Source: an archaeon | GTDB lineage: Archaea; Thermoproteota; Thermoprotei_A; Marsarchaeales; Marsarchaeaceae | Assembly (NCBI GenBank): GCA_021800035.1 | Contig: JAJYZJ010000014.1 | Location: forward strand, 1-40,791 | DNA: 40,791 bases | Direction: 5' to 3' | Program-made: the position numbers and the translations under genes | The notes under the pieces: model-generated | The model's database searches: none | What the model was told of the DNA's origin: nothing | What the model saw: the letters and a program-made list of their open reading frames with translations, nothing else | In this document: positions 33,009-40,791 of the stretch, one piece after another | Layout: each line of letters starts with the position of its first letter | Position numbering within the stretch: the stretch's first letter is position 1

Positions 33009-33413
33009 TTGGCAAGACTCCACGAGCACAATGGGCTGGTATTGGTTGGACATAGACGAAGAGTCCTCACACCAATTGAAATTCGGATGCTTGTTTCTGA
33101 AATGTTCGATAACTACCCCGGCACGTATATTCTGTTTCAAGAGGCAAATCTTTTCTTTACAAAAAAGGGCTTTCAGGAAGATGAGGCGAACCTAATTCTA
33201 GTGTTTGCAGAAGAACACGGCCTCTTGAAAAGTGGATGCGCCGACCTAGCTGCATATGCAGAACGACTGAAACGGATCGGAAAATATGCGGAGCAGATAG
33301 AGTGGCTAGCGAAACTTGGTTATGAGGAGGAGCATGGCTTCGTTGAAGTATACGCCCAAATTCCAGAGATGGAGAGTTGGAAGGGTGCACTCGCAAACCA
33401 TTCGTTGGAATAG
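33009..33413 (+). CDS. Hypothetical protein, 134 aa
   Basis: Starts at TTG 33009, about 35 bp after TATA-like CATAAATA (32968-32975). Mostly helical: TPIEIRMLVSEMFDNYPG, EANLILVFAEEHGLLKSG, LAAYAERLKRIGKYAEQIEWLAKLGY. It is soluble, acidic and without signal. I do not recognise the family. The length, promoter position and ordinary composition make a real gene more likely than not. Confidence 0.5.
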   Translation: MARLHEHNGLVLVGHRRRVLTPIEIRMLVSEMFDNYPGTYILFQEANLFFTKKGFQEDEANLILVFAEEHGLLKSGCADLAAYAERLKRIGKYAEQIEWLAKLGYEEEHGFVEVYAQIPEMESWKGALANHSLE

Positions 33414-33803
33414 TCTCAAAACGAAAACGTCCCCCAGAATGATCGCAGAGTGCGTTCTGAAACTCGCAAAGGTGCTGAGCCGTCCAACCTCATCCCTTTT
33501 AGCTAGGAGGGTTTGAACCCTAATTAATTGATTCAGGAAGGCAAGTATTTTTTTTTCTAATCGGATCCTGGGAACCTTCCGACGGGCTTGCAGCGCTGCA
33601 CTCGCGAGAGGTGTGAAGAAATTGCGGAGGCAGGGAGTTCTGAATATACAAAACCATGATTGCAATCAAACGTGTCCGGCAGGACCCCGAGTGAAGCGGA
33701 ATTGAGAGGGTGTCTTTATTCAACCCACGCCTATTAACGGCCCACCAACCACCGCATCTGCGTGGATTATGTAATTTTTGAAGTACGAAGTTTCGCTTTG
33801 CCC
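33414..33803. other. 390-bp intergenic region
   Basis: No convincing coding frame, RNA fold or repeat was seen between the hypothetical gene and the convergent VOC gene. A long T-run (33549-33558 area) could act in transcription termination. Confidence 0.4.
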
Positions 33804-34175
33804 TCACTTCACTTCTATAAGTTCAAGCCAAATCCCGTTTGGGTCCTTTATAAAAGCAATCCTACTAGTTCCTAATGTATAGGGTTCTCTTGCAATTTCA
33901 ACCCCCTCTGAACGAAGCTTTCGAATTCTCTCGTCCATGTCTTTGACGGCAAATGCAATATGATCGAGCTGGTCGCCCTCTGTGTAATTGTCTTTACCCT
34001 TCCACCAAGTGAGTTCAATCTTGTGCTCCGTGTCTTTCATTCCGAGAAAAGCAATCTCTGCATTATTTTGTTTAATTTCCCGCCTGTTCTCTAGCTCCAT
34101 TCCCAACAATTGGGTGTAGAATGCAATACTTTCATCCATATTCCTGACTGTTATAGAAGTGTGTAGCAACCTCAT
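33804..34175 (-). CDS. VOC-family metalloprotein (glyoxalase-like)
   Basis: 123 aa, one vicinal-oxygen-chelate domain made of two beta-alpha-beta-beta-beta modules. The N-terminal module is MRLLHTSITVRNMDESIAFYTQLLGMEL, with the first metal His at HTS. The second module is LDHIAFAVKDMDERIRKLRSEGVEI, followed by FIKDPNGIWLELIEV with the C-terminal Glu ligand. It resembles lactoylglutathione lyase (GloA), with HT, E, H and E at the metal-binding places. Substrate is uncertain; archaea of this type generally lack glutathione, so another VOC reaction is likely. Confidence 0.88.
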   Translation of the reverse strand: MRLLHTSITVRNMDESIAFYTQLLGMELENRREIKQNNAEIAFLGMKDTEHKIELTWWKGKDNYTEGDQLDHIAFAVKDMDERIRKLRSEGVEIAREPYTLGTSRIAFIKDPNGIWLELIEVK

Positions 34176-34664
34176 GTTCTGTCACCATAATGCAACCCAC
34201 ATATAAGACAGCAACGAAAACAGTACTCACTAACCAGAGCATTATATCCTCCACCACCATTCGTAAAAAGAGCTATATCGACCAAGGAGAACAAAATTTG
34301 ACGTAAACCAAGCAAACAGTGCTGTATTGCAATTCACCAAAGTAAGTCGCGAATAGTCCCATAGGCGCCTTGGGTTACTTATTCAGAAACACAAAGAATT
34401 GGACACTGACATTTTACCCCCATGGAAAGACGCAAGCCAATCAACTGAGCGGCTTCGACGCCATCTCTCCGTTTGGAAACAAGTTTCCAGGGTGAGTCAT
34501 TTCAACCCGCGTCTTCGCGAGATGTCGATGAATAATCGGTCTAAACCCAGGATTGTGGTGAAATATTCTCTTATTCGACGCCTAGGCTGTAACGTTTCTC
34601 TACGAAAGTCAGCGTGGGCTCGATCATTCGAGTGGCTTCGAAGTTTAACTCAAAAAAGGCAACA
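34176..34664. other. 489-bp intergenic region
   Basis: No gene recognised. The only notable element is a small palindrome GGAAAC-AA-GTTTCC at 34475-34488. Confidence 0.35.
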
Positions 34665-34737
34665 TGGACTGGGCGGGATTTGAACCCGCGACCTTCCGCG
34701 TGCAAGGCGGACGCTCTGCCAGCTGAGCTACCAGCCC
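34665..34737 (-). tRNA. tRNA-Ala(TGC)
   Basis: Acceptor GGGCTGG/CCAGTCC includes the G3:U70 wobble pair that identifies tRNA-Ala. Anticodon stem TCCGC/GCGGA with loop CTTGCAC (anticodon TGC), T arm GCGGG-TTCAAAT-CCCGC, discriminator A. No intron. Confidence 0.95.
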
Positions 34738-34947
34738 GATACAGTAGACGCTGCGTTCCATTGCATTATCCTTTTTGGTGGTGCGCTGCCTTTGCAATGG
34801 GTCATCATAGCAGATACTCAGACCGCCCGTCTCCGCCGCGCACTTGCACCAAGGAACACCCTGTACCTGCAACATCAGCAATTTTGGATTGGGTTCTATT
34901 GCCTTACGAGCCAACTAGATATAGGGGTGCCCATCTGATACCACTCA

Positions 34948-36489
34948 ATGTCAGAGGTGATTTTTGCTGACCCGTACTTTAGCGTAGCAGGCGCTACGAG
35001 AGCGGTGGACGTTTCCAAGTTTGTACCAGTAGAGCTCGCCCAGCGGGAAAACTACCTTAGCAATCTCGAGCTCGGCCCAGAGCTCTTTGACGCTCTTTGT
35101 GCGGCCGGCACTCACACCCCAGAATCCATCTATTCTCTCCTCAGTAGCAAACTTCGGAAGTTTGCATCGTTGGCAGAATCGCAGGTATCAAACCAAGAGG
35201 AATTTCGCATGAACCTGAATAACTATCTCAGAAACTACTCTGCAAAAGTGTTCTCAAATACGCTTGCACGTGGACATATCGACGTAGCGGATATGGGCAC
35301 CTTCCTAGTCACTGGGATCAATGTTCCCAGACTTGTCACTCTATTTCTCTGTTCACCACATTACCTCACGCACGAACAACAGTCATTGCGATATAGTGAA
35401 CCCAGTAATTTTCATTTACCCAAGCCCCTTAGGGACACAAGAATCGAACCGATTATACGCCGTACCATAGGGAGTGCCTACGAATTATACAAAAAAATGG
35501 TGGAAGGGGGGATTCCCAAGGAAGACGCTAGGTCAGCGCTGCCTCTAGCAGTTAATAGCAACATTACTACTTCTGGTGGGGGTAGAGAGTTCACCTACCT
35601 ATCCGTCGTCAGAAACAGTAAATTTCTGCAGCTTCCAGAGGTAGTCCATGACTCTGTAACGCAGATTATGGCATCAGTAACTCAAGTGGCTCCTGAGGTT
35701 TTTAGGGAGCGAGGCCCGAATTTCGATATCAGGAGGTACTATCCTGCTCCACAGATCTTCGTAAAGCATAACAGGTTCGTCGAAGAAGCTGTATCGCTAC
35801 ATAAATCAGAGAAAGTGAGCCTGTTGGGATTTCAGGACGGAGGCTTCAAACTCACCAAAGATCAGATAGCTGAAGGCGTGAAAAGCGCAGATCCTTCGTT
35901 TTTTACCAATCTCCTGCACGTAAGGATAACATTTCTCGTAAAATTCTCGCTTGAGGCGGCTCATCAAGCTGTAAGGCATAGAACTTGGAACCATGATTTC
36001 GAATCGATATACCGGGCCGCAGAAAGGTTCGACTATATGGTCCCTCCTAAAATCGCCTCATCGGATTACGTTCAAGAGTATCATGATATAATCGCCCAGC
36101 TGTATGATATTTACCGACTGGTGAAATCGGAGCATGGCGAGCAAGAAGCTGTAATCTTCTTGAGTAATGCACATAATCTGTATGACGTCATCGAAATCGA
36201 CGGTTGGAATCTTGTAGGAAACCTGCCGCTACGCACGTGCGAGAAGGCACAATGGGAGATTAGGGGAATCGCCAAACTCATGGTGAACAAACTGGCGTGG
36301 GGAGAAAAGGAGATTGATTTTACTGGATCAAAGACTCTGAGCTTCTATGGCCTGCCGCCTTGCCACACTTTCAACACTTGCTTTGAGGACAACACAGTTG
36401 ACCCGTGCCCTATATATGTTCATAAATGGGGAGGCGCTGGCATAAGGGGATTACCGAAAGAACAAGTCGTGAACCAAAATACTACCTGA
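34948..36489 (+). CDS. Tandem ThyX-like (flavin-dependent thymidylate synthase) protein
   Basis: 513 aa, about twice the ThyX length, with two related halves. The first half (to about residue 275) has HEQQSLRYSEP and GIPKEDARSALPLAVNSNITT, resembling the NEQSxRY and substrate regions of ThyX, but lacks an RHR box before it. The second half has RHRTWNHDFESIYRAAERF, then an EQEAVIFLSNAHNL segment and AQWEIRGIA, so the RHR and C-terminal parts are there. Each half keeps complementary pieces of the signature, suggesting a pseudo-dimer. The last 40 residues are Cys-rich. Either a thymidylate synthase of unusual architecture or a divergent relative. The 3' end overlaps the convergent redoxin gene by 39 bp. 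Confidence 0.75.
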   Translation: MSEVIFADPYFSVAGATRAVDVSKFVPVELAQRENYLSNLELGPELFDALCAAGTHTPESIYSLLSSKLRKFASLAESQVSNQEEFRMNLNNYLRNYSAKVFSNTLARGHIDVADMGTFLVTGINVPRLVTLFLCSPHYLTHEQQSLRYSEPSNFHLPKPLRDTRIEPIIRRTIGSAYELYKKMVEGGIPKEDARSALPLAVNSNITTSGGGREFTYLSVVRNSKFLQLPEVVHDSVTQIMASVTQVAPEVFRERGPNFDIRRYYPAPQIFVKHNRFVEEAVSLHKSEKVSLLGFQDGGFKLTKDQIAEGVKSADPSFFTNLLHVRITFLVKFSLEAAHQAVRHRTWNHDFESIYRAAERFDYMVPPKIASSDYVQEYHDIIAQLYDIYRLVKSEHGEQEAVIFLSNAHNLYDVIEIDGWNLVGNLPLRTCEKAQWEIRGIAKLMVNKLAWGEKEIDFTGSKTLSFYGLPPCHTFNTCFEDNTVDPCPIYVHKWGGAGIRGLPKEQVVNQNTT

Positions 36490-37317
36490 CGTGGTAATGG
36501 ATAGTTCGCGATTTCCCCATCCTCCACCGACCAAATTGTAGAGCGCCGGTCGAGTTACGTCCAGATAGGACGCTCCACTCGGCGCCTTAAGAATGTCTGC
36601 TCCAATCGCGTGGCTTCTGACAAATCCCCCATTCAGTAGGACGTCCACCCTTGCCTGCGAAAAAAGAGGAGAAATGGCCGCGAAACAAGTGCGTGATTTG
36701 AATCTAACGATAAATCTACTACCAGCGTGCAGAAGCAGGCCATCACTTGTCAAGTCGAATTCGCCTTCGATTGATAACTTCCTCAACGAGTCCTCGCTTG
36801 CCCCAAAGTGAATGTCTGGCGAAACCGCGAATCCGCCCCTCGCGTGCGACTCAACGATGTCCCGAAAGTAACTCACAAAGCCATCGAAGCTTGGCAACGT
36901 TTCTGTCTTCTTCAATCTTATCGAGTCTCGTAACAGAACCTCCAGATTGTACTCGCTGAACCAACCGGGGTAAGATGCAATCACTTCTTCTGAACAGATA
37001 ATCTGCGTAGTAGGGAGACGAGCCAAGTCTTGGCGTGCCGCTAATCTTCCGTGTATGTCCATCAGCACGGGATAGACAATGTTATGTCTAGAAAGATACT
37101 CCAAATTGACGCCCAAATCTTTCTCGCACTCATAGAGAGGCGTTACAACCCCAACCACGTCGACTCCGAGGCCCTGATACCTTGAGCTAAGATTATTCAA
37201 GAAGCTTTGAATCTGAAGTGAATCGCAGCAAAGTGGCCTCCAGAATGTTAAAATAATCAGGTCGCTGGACTCGATTGCTAGGCTGCTCGGTGTAATCCAC
37301 TCCAATCCCTCAAACAA
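36451..37317 (-). CDS. DipZ/NHLRC2-like redoxin
   Basis: 288 aa with an N-terminal thioredoxin-fold domain (FWRPLCCDSLQIQSFL followed by VDVVGVVTPLYECEKD, and cis-Pro region LPTTQIICS). The C-terminal beta-sandwich (from about LSIEGEFDLTSDGLLL to YNLVGGGWG) resembles the C-terminal part of bacterial DipZ proteins. The usual active-site CXXC is replaced by CCDS, so resolving chemistry, if any, would differ. No signal peptide is seen. It converges with the ThyX-like gene and overlaps it by 39 bp. Confidence 0.65.
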   Translation of the reverse strand: MFEGLEWITPSSLAIESSDLIILTFWRPLCCDSLQIQSFLNNLSSRYQGLGVDVVGVVTPLYECEKDLGVNLEYLSRHNIVYPVLMDIHGRLAARQDLARLPTTQIICSEEVIASYPGWFSEYNLEVLLRDSIRLKKTETLPSFDGFVSYFRDIVESHARGGFAVSPDIHFGASEDSLRKLSIEGEFDLTSDGLLLHAGSRFIVRFKSRTCFAAISPLFSQARVDVLLNGGFVRSHAIGADILKAPSGASYLDVTRPALYNLVGGGWGNRELSITTSGSILVHDLFFR

Positions 37318-37348
37318 GCCGTTCCACCTTTTTCAATAATTCCACTTA

Positions 37349-37421
37349 TAGCCCCGGCCGGATTCGAACCGGCGTCGGAGGATCCAAAGTCCCCTATCCT
37401 TGGCCACTAGACGACGGGGCT
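37349..37421 (-). tRNA. tRNA-Gln(TTG)
   Basis: Acceptor AGCCCCG/CGGGGCT has the A1-U72 pair typical of archaeal tRNA-Gln. Anticodon stem GGGGA/TCCTC with loop CTTTGGA (anticodon TTG), T arm GCCGG-TTCGAAT-CCGGC, discriminator A. No intron. Confidence 0.93.
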
Positions 37422-37471
37422 TTAACCAGGCTCTTCTGAAGTCGGACAATTATAGCTGTTATGTGCCAAGA

Positions 37472-39031
37472 CTAAGAAAGATCAGCCAAAATGGATCGAA
37501 AGTTCTGAATGGCCCGATTATAGATCCGCTGGTACTTCGAATTTATCTCTGCATAAACACTCTGCCTTATTTTCTTTTGTAGTAACTGTGTATGCAGGTC
37601 AGCAATGTCACTCAACGTAGTTCTCGCATCTTTAAAGCTAGACACAAGCCTATCCGCCGATTCTCGCTCAATCAAGTTTCTGTTCGAGAACTCTCCCAAC
37701 TCTCTTACCAGCTTCCTCTCCAAGTCAAGAGTCGTTGCAAGTGCGCTAGTGACAGCTCCTATCCGAACAGAACCTTGAGTATACTTTCGAACGGTCTCTG
37801 CCGTGGCTTCTATTGTGGACAGAGCGGACTCTAGTAAGCTAAGCACGGCGGACCCGGGGGCCATTTTGACCTCTCGCTTCTCGCCCAACGAGGTGTATCC
37901 GAATGCCCCGACAAGAAAGACTGCTCCGACTATCAGCACAACGTCGCTTGCCCCATTCATAAGGGCTACAGAGGACACCGGCGACACCACTGTATCAAGG
38001 ACGGGGCTCGTGGGAAGTACACCATTAAAGTGCGCAGTATACCCCTGAGAGAACGCAATCCAAGCATTACTGTGAGGCATGACCCCTGCAAGATTCACGT
38101 TAAGTGTTTTGACATACATGCCATAAATTCCAATGTCTCCTAGCGTAGTTGACAAGGCTGGTACGGAGTAACTTATGTGGAGTCCAAGAGCTACGCCGGA
38201 GCTAAGAGAATACAATGTCTGCACGTAAAGAACAGTATAATTCTGGAAAACCTTTGGGCTCAGAGAGGAGGACACATTATTCTGGAAAAAGTTGCTTATA
38301 GTTATGCTGTCCGCAATGACGTTACTTGGCAGAAGCATTGAAAAGTTTGTGGAACTAGATGAGGCGCCTACCATAATAACTGCATCAGAGATTCTATAAT
38401 CCGAACCGACATGAACTATTTCTCGAGAAAGCGACGATATAAAAGCTTGGGATTTTATACCGGAATTTGCCGAGGCCGTTCTATAGGTACCTGGGGGTGT
38501 CGTTCCATTGAAGTGAACTGTCACCCCCTCAGTAAGGTTCAAGGTCGCCGTCCCGTTCGGCATCGACACTTGACCGAGCCATCCGGGCATGCCCACAGAA
38601 AAGGTGCCGGAGTCGTTCACACTGGCCACGGAGTAGCCAGGTTGAATCGGGAATACGGCCTTTCCAGAAGTCACGAAACCAGTGTAGACATATGTCAGAT
38701 TAAATACCGAGCCCGCACCAAACGGGGATTTGAACACCACTAGCTCCTCAAGAGGCGAGCTGGCATACTGATATGAGTAACTAACGTCTGGCCCCGAAAT
38801 ATTGAGTAAAACAGTTCCAGTCGGGAAAAAGGCAGTAATGCTGTTGATAGAGCCGTTCATGACCTGAATGGTATCAGTTGCGATAGCGTAGTTAGGGAAC
38901 AGGCTGGTATAGCGGCTGATAGAGAGCAGAGGAGTTGTTGTAGGTTTTGCCGCAGCAGTCATTGGATACACAAGTCCAATTGACAAAGCCACCAAGAGAA
39001 CTACCAAGAGCAAAGTGTATGTCTTTTTCAT
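37472..39031 (-). CDS. Secreted/membrane protein with cytoplasmic coiled coil
   Basis: 519 aa. Signal peptide KKTYTLLLVVLLVALSIGLV (residues 2-21, cleavage near TAAA), then about 330 residues of extracellular beta-rich, Ser/Thr/Asn-rich sequence. A single TM helix (MNGASDVVLIVGAVFLVGAFGY, about residues 355-375) is followed by a cytoplasmic helical tail with coiled-coil character (SALSTIEATAETVRKYT, and LIERESADRLVSSFKDARTT). A type I surface protein; a receptor or envelope anchor role is possible. No family is recognised. A TATA-like box lies at 39063-39070. Confidence 0.8.
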   Translation of the reverse strand: MKKTYTLLLVVLLVALSIGLVYPMTAAAKPTTTPLLSISRYTSLFPNYAIATDTIQVMNGSINSITAFFPTGTVLLNISGPDVSYSYQYASSPLEELVVFKSPFGAGSVFNLTYVYTGFVTSGKAVFPIQPGYSVASVNDSGTFSVGMPGWLGQVSMPNGTATLNLTEGVTVHFNGTTPPGTYRTASANSGIKSQAFISSLSREIVHVGSDYRISDAVIMVGASSSSTNFSMLLPSNVIADSITISNFFQNNVSSSLSPKVFQNYTVLYVQTLYSLSSGVALGLHISYSVPALSTTLGDIGIYGMYVKTLNVNLAGVMPHSNAWIAFSQGYTAHFNGVLPTSPVLDTVVSPVSSVALMNGASDVVLIVGAVFLVGAFGYTSLGEKREVKMAPGSAVLSLLESALSTIEATAETVRKYTQGSVRIGAVTSALATTLDLERKLVRELGEFSNRNLIERESADRLVSSFKDARTTLSDIADLHTQLLQKKIRQSVYAEINSKYQRIYNRAIQNFRSILADLS

Positions 39032-39062
39032 GGAGCAGGCTGGCCTTCTGCTTCTTTGGCTG

Positions 39063-39070
39063 ACATATAA
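39063..39070 (-). promoter_or_regulatory. TATA box for the secreted/membrane protein gene
   Basis: TTATATGT on the minus strand, 32-39 bp upstream of the ATG at 39031. Confidence 0.45.
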
Positions 39071-39118
39071 GTCATTGTCGGAACAGGTCCACAGTTGGAA
39101 AGATACAACTTATACTAC

Positions 39119-39400
39119 CTAGATTCTCTGGAATAGGGGCGGTCGTTCCTGAAGGTTCATTTTGTCGAATTTCGACTGATTCTTTCGGATAAACAAAGCG
39201 TCCTCGCTTCCCCTTAATTCATCCGTAAGCATGTGCGGAATCGAATTGATGATGGGATACCACCGGCGACAAGAGTCGCATAAAATGGCGCCGGTCTTAA
39301 CTTCGTCCCCTTCGGTCTCAAGTATCGCCAAGGCAAGTTTTATTCCGCCACATACCGGACATTGCAACGCCTCCATCAAGTCGCGTCTCAAGTGAACCAC
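39119..39400 (-). CDS. Trm112-like zinc-ribbon protein
   Basis: 93 aa. The Trm112 fold is suggested by LMEALQCPVCGGIKLAL near the N terminus, then ILCDSCRRWYPIINSIPHML, giving a CPXCG...CXXC zinc site and the YPI..IP motif of the family. Trm112 proteins bind and activate SAM-dependent methyltransferases that modify tRNA, rRNA and release factors. The gene follows a hypothetical gene on the same strand with a 5-bp gap. Confidence 0.88.
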   Translation of the reverse strand: MVHLRRDLMEALQCPVCGGIKLALAILETEGDEVKTGAILCDSCRRWYPIINSIPHMLTDELRGSEDALFIRKNQSKFDKMNLQERPPLFQRI

Positions 39401-39405
39401 CCTCT

Positions 39406-40356
39406 TTATTTTATTCGCGGCATTTTGGACCCCGCCGCGTTGGCCAATCCTGTGGGTTCCGGACGATCGGCAATCTTCTTTCTGGCTTTCGCGAAAGCGT
39501 AAGCGTAGACCGATATAAGTGAAAAGGATAGAGGGTCAATCCCGAAATGCACCGCTCTTAACACATGGTTGGAGACGGAATTGAACCTTGCTCTGGCTAT
39601 CAATTCGGAGTCTATGTCAAAACCCCATACCTCCACCGGACCACCTATTGGCCTCATAAACAAAGAATCGATGCTATCTACTGTCACCTCGTGATTTACG
39701 ATATTTGTTACTCTGGCAGCCGTAAGTAGCGCACTTTGCGCTCCGATGAGGGTTGCAGCCACTGGCTGGGAAAAACTGAGGGCCCTCGCAATATAGTCCT
39801 TCAATTGCCGCTCCTCAATAGCCAAATTATCAAGAACTCGCGCAAACCTTTGATTTTTTGATTTAGCATAAATGACGTCAGTGAAACCGTATGAAAATAT
39901 TTTGAGAGCGCGTACTGGAAGTAGAATGTCTGACTTCAAACCAATTCCAATGACATCCTCATTATCGTCGCCACAAGGAGATAGCGCCAAGGTTCGGTGC
40001 TCCATAATACGAAGAGCGGAGGCTAACTGCACTGCGGTTTGGGAGTTCGGGTCGTCGCAGAAGTAAATGTAAAACGATTGTGTAGACGAATACGGCACAC
40101 TGTAATACTGGGCCGTGTGGGAGTCTAGAAGCGAGGTAGAGTAGCCAGCCGCCAACAGCGCCCATTGCGCTGCTTCTGCATAAGCACGAGACTGCGAATC
40201 ATACACCAAAACAACATGATGACTTTCGTCTAAGCACTTGAGAGCCTCGACCAGTTTGGTTGACGGTGCTGTCTGGCAGAAGCATGTCGTGGCCTCATCA
40301 AGCGCGGCCTCCAGCGCTTCCTCCAACATTATTTGTTGGGTTTTCGTTTCTAACAC
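39406..40356 (-). CDS. Uncharacterised soluble protein with SIS-like features
   Basis: 316 aa, no signal or TM segments. Alternating strands and helices (HHVVLVYDSQSRAYAEAAQWALLAAG, QSFYIYFCDDPNSQTAVQLASAL, RTLALSPCGDD) are reminiscent of sugar-isomerase (SIS) folds, in which Ser/Thr-rich loops bind sugar phosphates, but no diagnostic motif is firm. The second half is helical with GAQSALLTAARVTNIVN. It is followed after 5 bp by the Trm112-like gene and is divergent from DUF354. Assignment as SIS-like is weak; treat as unknown. Confidence 0.55.
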   Translation of the reverse strand: MLETKTQQIMLEEALEAALDEATTCFCQTAPSTKLVEALKCLDESHHVVLVYDSQSRAYAEAAQWALLAAGYSTSLLDSHTAQYYSVPYSSTQSFYIYFCDDPNSQTAVQLASALRIMEHRTLALSPCGDDNEDVIGIGLKSDILLPVRALKIFSYGFTDVIYAKSKNQRFARVLDNLAIEERQLKDYIARALSFSQPVAATLIGAQSALLTAARVTNIVNHEVTVDSIDSLFMRPIGGPVEVWGFDIDSELIARARFNSVSNHVLRAVHFGIDPLSFSLISVYAYAFAKARKKIADRPEPTGLANAAGSKMPRIK

Positions 40357-40376
40357 TTATAGGCTTGACTTACTCC

Positions 40377-40791
40377 ATGCATTTGATGCGAACCCTCTGG
40401 TTCGATGCTCTTACTCCGAAACAGCTACGAATAGCAAAATATGTCAGAGAGTTGGCAACCAAGCGTGGCTATTCGTTTCTTCTTACGAGCCGAAAATATG
40501 ATGAATTATCCGGTATGGCGGAGCTTTTGGGATTAAAACCGGAATTCATAGGCGAGCATGGTGGATCGGATAGCGCAGCCAAGCTGAAAGCAAGTGTAAA
40601 TCGGCTATCTAGCCTGTTGCGCAGGCTTGCAGATGAAGAATTGGGTTGTATTGTGTGTCACGGTTCACCGGAAGCTACTAGAATTGGATTCGGCAAGGGG
40701 GCTTTTACAATAAATATCAACGACTCACCTCACGCCGAAGCAGTGGCTAGGCTTACCGTTCCCCTCACGACTAAGCTTATTTCAAGTAGCT
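40377..40791 (+). CDS. DUF354 family protein, 5' part only
   Basis: Starts at ATG 40377 (an in-frame ATG at 40386 is possible) and runs off the window end, giving about 138 residues. Family hallmarks are LWFDALTPKQLRIAKYV, LLTSRKYDELSGMA, IGEHGGSDSAAKL and CHGSPEATRIGFGKGAF, with DSPHAEAVARL after it. DUF354 proteins resemble UDP-N-acetylglucosamine 2-epimerase/glycosyltransferase-B folds and are common in archaea; activity is unproven. Confidence 0.88.
   Translation, partial: MHLMRTLWFDALTPKQLRIAKYVRELATKRGYSFLLTSRKYDELSGMAELLGLKPEFIGEHGGSDSAAKLKASVNRLSSLLRRLADEELGCIVCHGSPEATRIGFGKGAFTININDSPHAEAVARLTVPLTTKLISSS

Noticed and set aside
32863-33195. Plus-strand frame after tRNA-Leu
   Set aside because: It overlaps the better-supported 33009 gene in another frame and has irregular composition.
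33520-33807. Minus-strand frame before the VOC gene
   Set aside because: No conserved features; includes low-complexity and stop-poor stretch only.
34475-34488. GGAAAC-AA-GTTTCC palindrome as a regulatory site
   Set aside because: No gene start or TATA box is near it; kept only as a note in the intergenic entry.

Overview
The window is archaeal chromosome, most likely from the Nitrososphaeria (Thaumarchaeota) or a close TACK relative. The evidence is archaeal-type information-processing genes (aIF1A, aIF2-beta, aEF1-beta, NMD3, topoisomerase VI A and B, FEN1 with a PCNA-binding tail, Cdc48/VAT, archaeal AspRS, Trm5, DUF371, DUF424), tRNA genes with archaeal introns, and TATA boxes 25-40 bp ahead of starts instead of strong Shine-Dalgarno sites. 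The phylum-level call is inference; no rRNA is present.

Layout. Positions 1-12,300 hold host housekeeping genes: five tRNAs (Thr, Val, Lys, a CAU tRNA, His), aspS, trm5, DUF371, pcm, fen, a small helix-turn-helix-like protein, cdc48 and aEF1-beta. Then follow a decayed radical-SAM (SplB-like) gene, a threonine dehydratase and an Asp-box/BNR repeat protein. Positions 12,555-26,744 are an integrated mobile element of about 14.2 kb, visibly richer in G+C than its flanks. It sits in the 3' end of tRNA-Asn(GTT) and is bounded by a 14-bp direct repeat of the tRNA 3' end. Positions 26,732-40,791 return to host sequence: tRNA-Asn; top6A-top6B-KH protein; aIF1A; aIF2-beta-DUF424-NMD3; tRNA-Leu, tRNA-Ala and tRNA-Gln; a VOC protein; a tandem ThyX-like protein; a DipZ-like redoxin; a secreted/membrane protein; a Trm112-like protein; and a DUF354 protein cut by the window end.

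The element has three parts. The left arm has a tyrosine integrase with a C-terminal zinc ribbon (split by a one-base frameshift in a G run), a Type II restriction endonuclease, a Dcm-like cytosine-5 methyltransferase and a Vsr mismatch endonuclease. The centre has a hairpin-rich non-coding stretch, a UvrD-like helicase fused to an iron-sulfur RecB/Cas4-type nuclease, a small zinc-ribbon/winged-helix gene pair, and a CRISPR-like array of six 36-bp repeats and five unique spacers with no cas gene and almost no room for a leader. The right arm is a tightly overlapping seven-gene operon: a signal-peptide/multi-TM surface protein, a coiled-coil protein with TM segments at both ends, several soluble proteins I do not recognise, a 56-aa Arg-rich peptide, and a P-loop ATPase with a C-terminal HTH that is interrupted by an in-frame TAG. 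This looks like a virion-assembly, secretion or transfer module of an undescribed provirus or plasmid-like element.

The most interesting parts are the cas-less repeat-spacer array between two divergent operons of the element, the unrecognised membrane/ATPase operon, and the dense defence cargo (R-M, Vsr, helicase-nuclease). Three intron-bearing tRNAs, two of them with introns at non-canonical sites, are a secondary highlight.
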